From Leptobrachium leishanense (taxonomy: Eukaryota > Chordata > Amphibia > Anura > Megophryidae), in NCBI GenBank assembly GCA_009667805.1, contig CM019063.1:348320862-348384861 (forward strand): a stretch of DNA of 64,000 nt. Direction: 5' to 3'. Positions 47,286 through 57,523 of this stretch are shown here, piece after piece (the stretch's first letter is position 1; each line of letters starts with the position of its first letter). A program made the position numbers and the translations under genes. Below the pieces are notes generated by a model. It had not been told where the DNA came from. It was given only the letters and a program-made list of their open reading frames with translations, and did not search any database.

Positions 47286-49344
47286 GCTGTCCATCGAACA
47301 GTAGAATTAAAGGCCTCCTGCTTTTTCCATAAAAGTAGCCTCTTAACGATATAAAAGCAGAGCCATCATGGGGCCCTACTCGGTGTTGACTGGTAGCTAT
47401 AGTCCAAATGTAGCTATGGTTTCTTCAAGCGAAGAGCAAATACATTTAATGGCAAAATTACTGCTAGTAGAAACCATGCCATGTCCCCACCAAAAGTGTG
47501 AACCTGCCGTAAGTAGCAGGTACTCAGTGAAAGGTCATAGTGCAGTTCTATAGAGCAAAAACTACACGAAGGAGCCAGCCGCACAATTTCACAGGTGATT
47601 TTGAGATTACTGAGAATGCATAGGATAAATATTTTCCATCATCACAATTATTATACAGTTTCTGGGAGCAAGTAACCAGGAACTTGCTTATTCTTAGTGC
47701 TTTTCCATGGTGTCACTACTTGCTATGGGACATACGAATGCAGGAGCAACTAATGACTGCACAAGGCCTCTTGGCAAATCCAGAACTTCACGTAATCCTT
47801 ACTCCTGGACTCAAAGCAATTTCAGTTTTGCAAATTTCACACCAAATTAATCAAAACATTTTTAGAATATGTTTTGGTACCCTGCACACTGTAGAACAAT
47901 GTAGTAGTACTAACAGATTTCGATAAGGAAGACTAACCATAGTTTCTTGTAAATTTCAAAAACTAAGAATGTATTTAAAAAGGAGACAAATTTTCACATT
48001 TGAGGTTTTATTCTGAAAAAAGGAAAAAAAAAAAAGGCAGCACCAGTAGAGAAATAAATAGAAATACATATATGTTCTTCACTTATATCTGCTGTGATGG
48101 AGATATATTTAATATATATTATATATCCAAGAGAGCTACTCGAGAGAGCCGGTGTGACATTTATAGGGAGTCACAAATTTGCCTGCGCTGTCTCAAGAGC
48201 ACACAAACACGGCTTAATTTAATGGATTAAACGACAACTAATCGATAATGAAAAGTGAAACGAAACAACCAGCACTGCCATTTCTGGTGCACTAGTGTCA
48301 GCACATTTTCGATGGTAGAAGAACACAAAAATGCAAAGGTTTCGTGGTCACATGCCCTTCCTCATTGTCCTGAGGCCTAAATCGATAATGAACACAGTTT
48401 TCAACCATTATCGACTGCGTACAGAATACACTGTTGAGAGCCAGAATGAGTTAAACATTAACCTCAGAAATTACTTTGGAGATGATTGGAGAAGACGGCT
48501 TTACTTGGTATGATTTAGTTCTAGGCTTAGTTCAGATAGAAGCAGGTTTTTTTTGGGGGGTGCTGCCACTGGTTGGAGGAGTTGTACCGCGGGCGTTTTA
48601 TCCTTACTTGGAGCTGGAGTCCTGTGTCACCACTTTAGCTTATTAAAGTGGTCAGGCTGTGTAGAGAGCCCCCCACGTTCTCACCCTGCTTTCTATTCTG
48701 ACTTATCTGAGTGTTTGATTGGGGAAAAAGCAGACGTTTGTGCTGCACAAGCAGAATCAATCTATCACTCTGAGCAGGCGATCGCATACCTTTTGTGTGA
48801 AAGGTACGCAAGACACACAATTTGTGTATGTACATATGAAAGCCATGTACACTACACAAATAGCATAAGAAAAAAAGGGAGGGGGCTGCTTGAGTTTTAC
48901 ATAGTGTTACTTTACGTAAACAAATTTTTTTTTTAGCCGATGAATCAAGAAAATAAGTGTCAACTAATCGATTTTGAAAATAATAGTTGCTGGCTTAATA
49001 TAAATGACCTTTTTAAAATGTCCGTTTCATTTCAAGTTTTACACAATTGGATTTTCTTTTCTTATTTTAAATTCAAGGTTTGAAAAGGTTTAAGGGAAAT
49101 ATCATTATTATATAGCGCCAACAGTTTCCTCTGTGCTGTACAGTAAGGTTTGTGGAATTAAACTAATAAAATGAAACTTAGGAAACAGAGGTGTAGAGGG
49201 TCCTGCTCAAATGTGTTACAGTCTAGAGGAGCTGGGGTGGAGAAGAACAAGAAGAGTCACCATCTTATTCGTGGCCAAGAGCACAATACTAGCATTTGTG
49301 TAATAAATGGTGATCAGGTGGTAGAAAAGCAAGCTAGGAAACTA

Positions 49345-50544
49345 CACTCACTGTCCACTTTATTTTTAGGTACCCCTTGCTAGTACCGGGTTGGACCCCC
49401 CCCCCCCGCCTTGCCTTCCTTCAAAGCCTTAATTCTTCATGGCATATATTCAACAAGGTGTTGGAAACATTCCTGAGATTTTGGTTCATATTGACATGAT
49501 AGCATCACGCAGTTGCTGCAGATTTTGTCTGCTGCACATCCATGATGTGAATCTCCTGTTCCACCACATCCCAAAGCTGCTCTATTGGATTGAGATCTGG
49601 TGAGTGTGGAGGCCATTGGAGTACAGTGAACTCCTTGTCATGTTCAAGAAGTCAGTTTGAGATTATTTGAGCATTGTGACATGGCTACTTCCAGCAGGAT
49701 AATGCACCATCAGTAGCCATCAGTAAATTGGTACAATGTGGTCATAAAAGGGATGGACATGGTCAGCAACAATACTCTGGTAGGCCGCAGCGTTTAAACA
49801 ATGTTCAATTTGTTCTAAGAGGCCCAAACGGTTTCAAGAAAATATCCCCCACACCATTACACCACCACCAGCCTGAACCTGTTAAAACAAGGCAGGATGG
49901 ATCCATGCTTTCATATTTACACCAAATTCTGACCCTACCATCTGAATGTCACAGCTGAAATGGAGACTCCGAAGCGGCAAAGTTTTTCCAATCTTATATT
50001 GTCTAATTTTGGTAAGCCTGTGTGAATTGTAGCCTCAGTTTCCTGTTCTTGGCTGACATGAGTGGCACCCAGTGTTGTCTTCTGCTGCTGTAGCCCATCT
50101 CCTTCAAGGTGGGACGTGTTGTGTGTCCAGAGATGGTATTCTGCATACCTTGGTTGTAACAAATAAGTTATTTGAGTTACTGTTGCCTTTCCATCATCTC
50201 GAACCAATCTGCCCATTCTCCACGGACATCAAGGTATTTCATCCACACAACTGCCGATCACTGGATATTTTCTCTTTTTCGGACCAATCTCTGTAAACCC
50301 TAGAGATGGTTGTGTCTGAAAATCCCAGTATATCAGAAGTTTTTGAAATACTCAGACCAGCCAGTCTGGCACCAACAAACATGCCACGTTCAAAGTCACG
50401 TAAATCCCCTTTCTCCCCCATTCTGATGCTCGGTTTGAACTTCATCACTTCTTCACCACGTCTAGGTGCACTGGGTTGCAGCCATGTGATTGGCTGATTA
50501 GCAATTTGTGTTAACAAGAAATTGAACAGGTGTACCTGTGAGTG
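49345..50544 (-). mobile_element. Older Tc1-type transposon of a different family
   Basis: The left end is CACTCACTGTCCACTTTATT and the right end GGTGTACCTGTGAGTG, with TA flanks (49343-49344 and 50545-50546). The end pattern (CACTCA..CCACTTTATT..AGGTAC) is that of a common fish and frog Tc1 group. It differs from the three younger Tc1 copies. Confidence 0.8.
49400..50440 (-). pseudogene. Tc1-type transposase relic
   Basis: The minus strand reads MGEKGDLRDFERGMFVGARL, then AGLSISKTSDILGFS and a VYRDWSEKEK motif from about 50420, a helix-turn-helix start. Further on are broken pieces with GRLVRDDGKATVTQ, AGGGVMVWGIFS and HQISIQ near 49590. Many stops and indels are present. Confidence 0.78.
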
Positions 50545-51309
50545 TATAATGTTGTGGTGAAGAGGAGAGGGTTTAATGAAGGAGACACTAATCTGAAGAG
50601 ATTGGTTGTGAAATGATTTCTTTAACCCCTTCACTGCTGAGCCATTTCACCTAAGTGCTGAGCTAATTTTGTGCTCATCATGTTTAAACTCAAATGTTTA
50701 TTAGGACCAAGTAATTATATATCCTTATGTTCAGCAGAAGCTGCAGATTCAAAATAGATCATTATTATTTGTTTATGTCGTGTCACGTCGCATCAAAAAG
50801 CTAGAATAAAAATAGAAAAATAAAGTAAATTTCCATTCAGATTCCACAAGACCGGTGTTGCTCTTCAGAAGTCTTTGATTTAGTAGTGCAGGAGGAAACG
50901 AGACAGGCAGAAGTCACCTGCAGACAAAAGTGGTTTAGAAGGGATGTACTTGTGGCGTAAGGAAGACATGCAAGGAGCGGTTGAGTTATTGAGGAGACTG
51001 AACACGAGCTTCAGCAATACAAAATAAATTCTAATTCTGCCATGAGAATAACGCTTGCACTGGCACCATGATAGAGCTGACTTTGATGGTTGACCACTTC
51101 ATGTGTTCAGACTTTTAGGTGTAAACAAAGCCGGAGACCTGGATTTTTGTGTAAAGAGGACACGGTTTAAACTTCAATATGATTGTGCCACTGCTTTTTT
51201 TTAATATGAAGGTTAAAGAAACAAGTATGATTGTATCATTTCCAATTTAACTTCTACTAAGCACTTATTTTTGTCTTTTAGCGAAGGGGAATTTAGATGA
51301 CAATATGCT

Positions 51310-51430
51310 ATAAGCAAGGGGTCAGCAACATTCCTGATGTTTTGGAACTACATCTTCCATGATGCTCTGCCACTTTAGGTTGACTGAGTCTCAAGGGGAA
51401 ATGTAGTTCAAAAAGATCTAGAGGGCCTTC
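51310..51430. repeat. Interspersed repeat, same family as 19498
   Basis: GGGGTCAGCAACATTCCTGA, then TTTTGGAACTACATCTTCC, and on the other side GGAAATGTAGTTCAAAAAG form an inverted pair of ends around a short core. Confidence 0.5.
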
Positions 51431-52708
51431 TTTGCGGATCCTTGGTATATAAGACATTGCAAAGCTGTTTCTCTGTACACATCCACACACTCCTATATAA
51501 TATTTATGCTAATGTAAAGCTCTATATGTATTTATGATATGGTTATCTATAGCAAATATACCAATATATTTAGCTTCACGACTAACAGTTTACTGCTAAA
51601 CTTCAGTACCATAATCGTAATACTTTTATTTTCTACAGAGGCAAGATTTGGAGTTATTTGCTGCCATCTAGTGGAGGAATATTAAATGGGAGTTTGTTTT
51701 GATTGACCCAGTGATAAAAGGGGAAAAAAAAAGCTAATAAAAACGATCTAGTCTTATAACTCATTAACCTATTCAGTCTATGCCCTTGTCAATAAGCTCG
51801 GCCTTCAACCTGCCCCTTCACAATAACCCTTTGTGACAAATTAAATATGTTGTATAGATAGTGCTCTTTTATAAATGTACACTGAAAGTGGATGGGTGGA
51901 CAGACATGCTTCCAAATGCCATCAACTTCATCATATTCAGCTTCTTTCTGGAGGGAGGACACCAAAGGAATATGGGTTATAGGGACATAGATCCCAAATG
52001 TTGATAGTCCCAGATTTGCTAATTTTATTAAAGTTCTTTCTTCCGTGTTATTTTTTGTTTGTCTTAATCTCACCTTCTCTTGTTTTATTATTAATTTGCA
52101 TCATGTCCCACCAATATCTCACCCACGAGACAGGTAAAAGTTAAAAAAAAAAAAAAAAATTGTCCAGAAAAATAAATGATCAGTACAGCATTACAGATTT
52201 AGTATTACTTCACACGCACAAGTGAATAAATACTAGTAGATTAAAGCAAAAGAAATCAGGTTTATTACAGTGTTAAAGATTTTTACAAGCAGAAACATAC
52301 GGAGTTGATGTAACAAGTGTTACCGCTACATGAAAAAAAGAAGTAATCCCTTTCTGCCATTATCAGTGGCAATCACAAGTCCATTGCAGTGACCTGAATG
52401 GAGCGATCAGCAATCTGGTCAGTTTATAAAAGTGTCACTGGTAGGACAGTGGCAAAGGTTAAAAGAATCACAATGGAAGCCAGTTGAATTCATCAGAATG
52501 TTATTTTGGCTTCCATAATGATTGCTCATTTTATGCCTAGCTTGTTCACTGGTAGCACTTTTATAGATTTAGCCTTTTGCCCTCAGATGCACAGAAAATG
52601 CGTCTTCAAATTAAATGTTCTTTAATTAAAGTGCCAGGGCACTTTCTAGCAGATTGGTCAGTGTCCAGAATTATTGAGCAGCAAAATAAGCTTTCAGCCC
52701 CCCCTTAC

Positions 52709-52866
52709 TTGATCTTAGAAGGTCAAATTCTCTGTCCAGTAATTCTTCTTCGGTTAACTTGGAAAAATTATCATCTCCAAAGGGATTCCAGCCTGACATA
52801 TCTGGAGGGCTGCTGTTCTGCTTCAAGAGGGTGGGACCGGATTCTGTGTCTGGGACACTCTGGGAT
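52709..52866 (-). CDS. BMP2K: BMP2K coding exon (WNPFGDDNFSKLTEEEL segment)
   Basis: A long T tract and TAG precede 52866. One base completes the arginine codon split at 57264. The exon then reads SQSVPDTESGPTLLKQNSSP, PDMSGWNPFGDDNFSKLTEE and ELLDREFDLLRS. The WNPFGDDNFSKLTEEELL block is the most conserved part of the BMP2K/AAK1 tail and is nearly identical to human. The donor is A|GTAAGG at 52708 (phase 1). Exon length is 158 bases. Confidence 0.95.
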
Positions 52867-53178
52867 CTAAAAAAAAAAATTGGAACAAAAAAAGAACTTT
52901 ATAAAGCTATATAGGGAAACAATGGAACATTACCATGATGTCCATCAATCGCTTTTGATTTAAGGGCTTAATATTTTAAAATGGCAATTAAAAATAAAAA
53001 TAAAAAAAGCTTCTCTCCTAACCTTAAAACGTCAAATTAATAATACAATTGACAATAAGTACAGAACACAAAACAGAGGGATATCCCAAAATGTAGTGGA
53101 AAGAATGGGTACAGTTGGCCCACTCACATGTACTTAACCTCCATGGCGGTCTATATTTTTCAAAATTCACAGTCTAAA

Positions 53179-53221
<43 letters not shown>

Positions 53222-53239
53222 TATATATACACATATATA

Positions 53240-54860
53240 CAGTTGTGTTCAAAATTATTCAACCCCCAATGCTGTAAAGGATTTTAGGGAATTTAGTGTA
53301 CATTTGTAATTGTATTCAGAATGAAATCCTACAAGGACTTTTTAAAGAACCATATGCAACTAAAATGACATCAATTGGTTTTGTAATACAGTAGTAAATG
53401 TTTCTTTTGTGAATTCTTCATTGACACAATTATTCAACCCCTTAACGACCACCACTCTGAAGAACAGAGGTTCATTCAAGTGTTTTCAATCAGGTATTGA
53501 AAACACCTGTGGATGTCACGGAGCAGCAATAAAGCATAATAAGCACCAATTAGGCAGCTTTAAAATGACTGTGATACTCAGCTCCTTCTAGACATTTACT
53601 GGTGTGGTTACAAACATGGTGAAGTCAAGAGAATGGTCCAGGAAGACAAGAGAAGAGGTGATTACTCTTCACAGGAAGGGCAATGGCTATAAGAAGATTG
53701 CAAAGATGTTAAACATACCAAGAGAGACCATAGGAAGCATCATTCGCAAATTCAAGGCAAAGGGCACTGTTGAAACGCTACCTGGTCGTGGCAGAAAGAA
53801 GATGCTGACTTCGACTGCTGTGCGCTACCTGAAGCGTAGAGTGGAGAAAAGTCCCCGTGTGACTGCTTTCCCCGGTGGAACTGAGAAAAGATTTGTCAGA
53901 TGTGGGTACTGAAGTTTCAGCTCCGACAATACGGTGCACACTGCGTAATGAAGGCCTCCATGCCAGAACTCCCAGGCGCACCCCCTTGCTGTCTCCAAAG
54001 AATAAGAAGAGTCGACTGCAGTATGCCAAAAGTCATGTGGACAAACCACAGAAGTTTTGGGATAGTGTTCTGTGGACTGATGAAACAAAATTAGAACTGT
54101 TTGGGCCCATGGATCAACGCTATGTTTGGAGGAGGAAGAACAAGGCCTATGAAGAAAAGAACACCTTGCCTACTGTGAAGCATGGCGGGGGGTCAATCAT
54201 GCTTTGGGGCTGTTTTGCTTCTGCAGGTACAGGGAAGCTTCAGCGTGTGCAAGCTACCATGAATTCTCTTCAGTACCAGGAGATATTGGATGACAATGTG
54301 ATGCAGTCCGTCACAATCCTGAGGCTTGGGAGACGTTGGACCTTTCAACAGGACAATGATCCCAAGCATACCTCCAAGTCCACTAGAGCATGGTTGCAGA
54401 TTAAAGGCTGGAACATTTTGGAGTGGCCATCGCAGTCACCTGACTTAAATCCGATTGAGAACCTCTGGTGGGACTTAAAGAAAGCAGTTGCAGTGCGCAA
54501 GCCTAAGAATGTGACTGAACTGGAGGCTTTTGCCCATGACGAATGGGCGAAGATACCCGTAGATCGCTGCAAGACACTTGTGTCAAGCTACGCTTCACGT
54601 TTAAAAGCGGTTATAACTGTAAAAGGATGTTGTACTAAGTACTAAGATTGAATGTCACTTGGGGGTTGAATAAAACTGATAATGATGTGAGCACAGAAAA
54701 GACATTTGTGGTTATTTCATTATAAATGTTATGTTATATTTGTCTGACCTACACGTGCCTCTATGATTTAATTGTAAGCAAGATGACTGAATGATCAAAA
54801 TCAATGTCAAACTGGCCAAAACACTCAATTTCAGTGGGGGTTGAATAATTTTGAACACAA
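53240..54860 (+). mobile_element. Tc1-type transposon, copy 3
   Basis: The left end CAGTTGTGTTCAAAATTATT has TA before it (53238-53239). The right end reads TTGAATAATTTTGAACACAA and then runs into ATATAT, so the last CTG is lost or altered. It sits inside a TA/CA microsatellite, itself inside a TTAA-type element. Confidence 0.92.
53604..54645 (+). pseudogene. Tc1 transposase copy 3, two small lesions
   Basis: The first 102 residues (53604-53912) match copy 2. At about 53868-53880 the GAGGAA stretch is replaced by a longer CTTTCCCCGGTGGAA, shifting the frame. The second piece (53875-54645) carries the full DDE domain. Near 54640 a 7-base duplication (TACTAAG) moves the end of the frame, so the normal C-terminus IECHLGVE is lost. 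Everything else is open. Confidence 0.9.
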
Positions 54861-54895
54861 ATATATATATATATATATAAAATTTTACATATATA

Positions 54896-54935
54896 TGATT
54901 TTACCAGGAAGGATACATTGAGATTTCTCTATTTG
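54896..54935 (-). repeat. LINE 3' tail fragment
   Basis: ATTTTACCAGGAAGGATACA, then TTGAGATTTCTC, match the tail of the LINE at 8405-9650. Confidence 0.6.
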
Positions 54936-55513
54936 CGCCCCCCCCCCCCCAGCGGTATCCCGAGTGTGGCTCGGGATTAAATTCCTATGTTGGAAGCGGT
55001 AACCCTGAGCAACACTCGGGATGCCGCTGGATACATCCCCTTGTACCTGCGCTCCCTTGATGTCCCCCGCGATCGCCGGAGGAGGCTGCGAGGATCAGTG
55101 AGTGAGCAAAGGGAGAGGTGATGTATACAACCCGAGGGTGTTTCGGGGTTACCGCTCTCGGCGGTAAAATTTAACCCTGAGACACTCAGGAACACCGTCA
55201 GGCAGGTTCAAGAACCCAGCACTCAACATCCCCTAAAGGATCCTCTGTTAATCCGGAACCTCTCAATCCACTGGCAGATCAAATCCTATGCTTGCCCCAT
55301 GTTTTGTGTTCCCTCCTTAAAGAATGGTAATACTCATACTTTGAGAGCTTGTTTTTACTATTTTGTAAAGAGAAATGATTTCAAATTATTAGGTACTATT
55401 TAGTAAATGTTAGCAATACCCAATTAAAATCATGACATGTCTATAAATATTTTAAGTATGTTCATTCAGTTAAATAAAGGGCATATTTGTGTTTAATTTA
55501 GAAAAAAATACCG

Positions 55514-55550
55514 ATTGATAAAGCCTACAGAAGTAGGCGAAACGCGGTGT
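55514..55550 (+). ncRNA. Hammerhead-like relic
   Basis: A perfect six-pair stem II (GCCTAC/GTAGGC with an AGAA loop) is followed by GAAACGCGGTG. The first core reads TTGATAA where CTGANGA is expected, and stem I would be at most ACCG/CGGT. The arrangement matches a decayed hammerhead but could not be active as written. Confidence 0.4.
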
Positions 55551-56544
55551 TTTTTGTACCCATTTTATGTTAATAAAACATTTTTTATGCCACCATTGGT
55601 AAAGTTGGTCCAATACCTACCTAAAACCCTCTATAGTCAAGACGGGATCCAGCAGCAAGCGGGAGAGACGAGGTGGGACCCCCCTCTTGCAAAAGGTCCT
55701 AGGCATTTGTACAGAGCCACTATATCTGGAGGCTCTTAAACACGTGAGTGTATTTCCCCTTGATTTTCTTATTTCAAATGATATACAGAATTATATTATG
55801 TCTGTTTCTATTTGAGATCACATTGCACATTCTGGTCCGAAGTGCACATCTTGGTCTGAAGCAATCAAGGTCCCGTTCTGTGTTGATGGGAGGAGCCCCC
55901 CTGAAGAGGCTTAAAGGCACACATTTAGAGTCTTGTAGACTCCTTCCTTGTGAGTGAAACTTTTATTCCCTACTCTAAATCGCTCTTTGTGTAACCATAT
56001 ACTGCGCAATGAGGTTTCCTTTCTGTTTCTACAGAGATTGATGGTCTAAAACAACCGATTTGGGACAGTACTTCAGGAACAAGAACTATCGCTCATTGTG
56101 TTCCCTTTTATAATATTTGTGTTACTGTTAAATTCTTTATGCGCTCCTATACACCGTAAGGTGTTTTTTTCTAAAGCTTAATTTTTAAGTGAAGGATACA
56201 CTTTTTTAGTGAGCTGCTTTAAAGCATATTACCTTTGCATTAATCATCTATAGCGCCTATCACACTAACCCCTTGGTTTTTTTTCTATATATTTGTGTTT
56301 AAGACAGTTCCTGCTAACAATAACCTAAAAGAAAAGGATCTGAAGGGAGTAAGCATAGTAATGCAGGTAAAATAAAGCAATTTGTGTGTAGATAAATACA
56401 GAGATTCTACATGGATTTCAAGGTGTCCCTTCAGACTGAAAAACTTCCAGAAAAGGAGTCCCTCCATCCAGAACGATGGTCAATCCGCTAAGGCTGGGGA
56501 AGCCTTTCTGGGTTATTATTAGCACTATACAGGATATGTCGAGC

Positions 56545-56748
56545 AAATGGGCTAATGCAGGTTTTCCAAAACCTGTCCTCAGGACCCTTGAAAAAGCCAG
56601 ATTTTAAGGATCACTTTGGGAAATTGCAGACTGAATCCTGCAATCACTGAGCAGAAAATCATATCACCTGTGCTGTGCTTCAGCTATCTGTCAAACCTGG
56701 CATGTTAGTGGGTCCTGAGGACAGGTTTGGGAACCACTGGGCTAATGC
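56545..56748. mobile_element. MITE with CCTGTCCTCAGGACCC inverted ends (uninterrupted copy)
   Basis: The left end CAGGTTTTCCAAAACCTGTC continues CTCAGGACCC. The right end has GGGTCCTGAGGACAGG, then TTTGGGAACCACTGGGC. It is the same family as the split copy at 31450-33245. No coding capacity. Confidence 0.7.
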
Positions 56749-56859
56749 CTCTCAAATCAATCACATTGTGAAGTGGGGAGTCCAGAAGAATGCCGAAAAG
56801 CCAGTATGGGAATGAAGGTTTAAAGTGCTGTATTCACTGGACATTTATCCTTACGAGCA

Positions 56860-56970
56860 GGGTTATCTTTCCTCTGGTATCATGTATGTCTCCTGTTTGT
56901 GCTTCCCCATTGTAAAGCGATACGGAAAATGTTGGCGCTGTAGAAGTACTTTTAACCGTAACTGTAAGGT
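56860..56970 (+). repeat. L2-like 3' tail
   Basis: CATTGTAAAGCGATACGG, then AAAATGTTGGCGCTG and TAACCGTAACTGTAA, resemble the tail at 1880-2030. Confidence 0.5.
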
Positions 56971-57124
56971 GGGTTTTTAGTGACATTAAGGAAGAGAGGA
57001 GGGTCGGGACAAGTTGATAATCTAGTTTACTACCCTCTCCCAGAAATCAGGCAGCACTCAGAGCTTGGGGTAAAAAAAAAAAGACAAGAATTGAACGCCT
57101 TTATTGAATCATCTGAGCTAAATA

Positions 57125-57260
57125 GGGAAACAGATGTTTGTGAGGGTCCTGAGAACAAGCAACAGCGCTAGTGGCCTGCTTTATAGTGGGGCCTGCTCCA
57201 CACTGTGCAACGCGTGGCCTGCTTTATGGTGGGGCCCGCTCAACTCTGTGCAAGTTAACA
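57125..57260. repeat. Repeat shared with 3440-3535, tandemly extended (copy 2)
   Basis: AGATGTTTGTGAGGGTCCTG and then GCAACAGCGCTAGTGGCCTG are followed by a second partial unit (GTGGCCTGCTTTATGGTGGG). It ends within a few bases of the BMP2K donor at 57263, so it forms the start of that intron. Confidence 0.55.
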
Positions 57261-57263
57261 TAC

Positions 57264-57523
57264 CTGCTGGTACTGCATGTGTTCCTCACAGGTAGCATGG
57301 TATCCACTTTGGTGGCTGCAAAAGTAGATAGGGATGAAGCAAACTCTTGAGGGGAGGTTAGGAATTGAGGAGGATTGGGCTGATGCTGCTGGAGAATGAC
57401 AGGCTGCTGCTGGAGAATGACAGGCTGCTGCTGGAGAATGACAGGCTGCTGCTGGAGAATGACAGGCTGCTGCTGGAGAATGACAGGCTGCTGCTGTACT
57501 GGAACTTGTTGATATTGGTGTAT
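57264..57523 (-). CDS. BMP2K: BMP2K Q-rich coding exon with a 5x QQQPVIL repeat
   Basis: The acceptor TTTAATAG precedes ATA CAC (phase 0). The exon reads IHQYQQVPVQQQPVIL, four more PVIL units spaced by QQQ, then QQHQPNPPQFLTSPQEFASS, LSTFAATKVDTMLPV and RNTCSTS. The donor is CAG|GTATGT at 57263, leaving AG (phase 2), which joins the A of the next exon to make arginine. LTSPQEF is shared with human, which has YLTSPQEFS after a Q-rich stretch. The repeat unit is 21 bases and the copies appear identical at DNA level (57388-57492). Exon length is 260 bases. Confidence 0.92.
57388..57492. repeat. 21-bp coding tandem repeat, five units
   Basis: Plus-strand unit GGAGAATGACAGGCTGCTGCT starts at 57391, 57412, 57433, 57454 and 57475. 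On the coding (minus) strand each unit encodes seven residues of the PVILQQQ type. The copies look identical, which suggests recent expansion or homogenisation and possible length variation between individuals. Confidence 0.9.

Larger units (their letters stand above)
46494..52708 (-). other. BMP2K intron, 6.2 kb
   Basis: It contains a repeat at 47130-47285, a possible hAT-like segment at 48219-48991, a decayed Tc1-type element (49345-50544) and a repeat at 51310-51430. No gene was seen in 47290-48200 or 50550-52700. Confidence 0.8.
53134..55210. mobile_element. TTAA-type element interrupted by a Tc1 and a LINE tail
   Basis: The left end TTAACCTCCATGGCGGT (53134) and right end ACCGTCAGGCAGGTT (to 55208) are inverted repeats. 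TTAA on the left and TTCA on the right fit a decayed TTAA target (Kolobok- or piggyBac-like). The interior 54945-55200 has inverted CCGAGTGTGGCTCGGG/ACACTCGGG segments. The Tc1 at 53240-54860 and a LINE tail at 54896-54935 lie within it. Confidence 0.6.

Noticed and set aside
48318..48365. Minus-strand GAGGAAGGGC...GACCACGAAACC, recalling a hammerhead
   Set aside because: The first core is not CTGANGA, and no convincing stem I or cleavage triplet is present.
48219..48991. Possible hAT-like element: GGCTTAAT on both sides and AACTAATCGAT near each end
   Set aside because: The end sequences are in direct and not inverted orientation, so the 8-bp flanking match may be chance. Not called as a feature.
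57388..57492. Regularly repeated array that could be mistaken for a CRISPR-like array
   Set aside because: Units are contiguous without spacers, in frame within a BMP2K exon, in a vertebrate genome.
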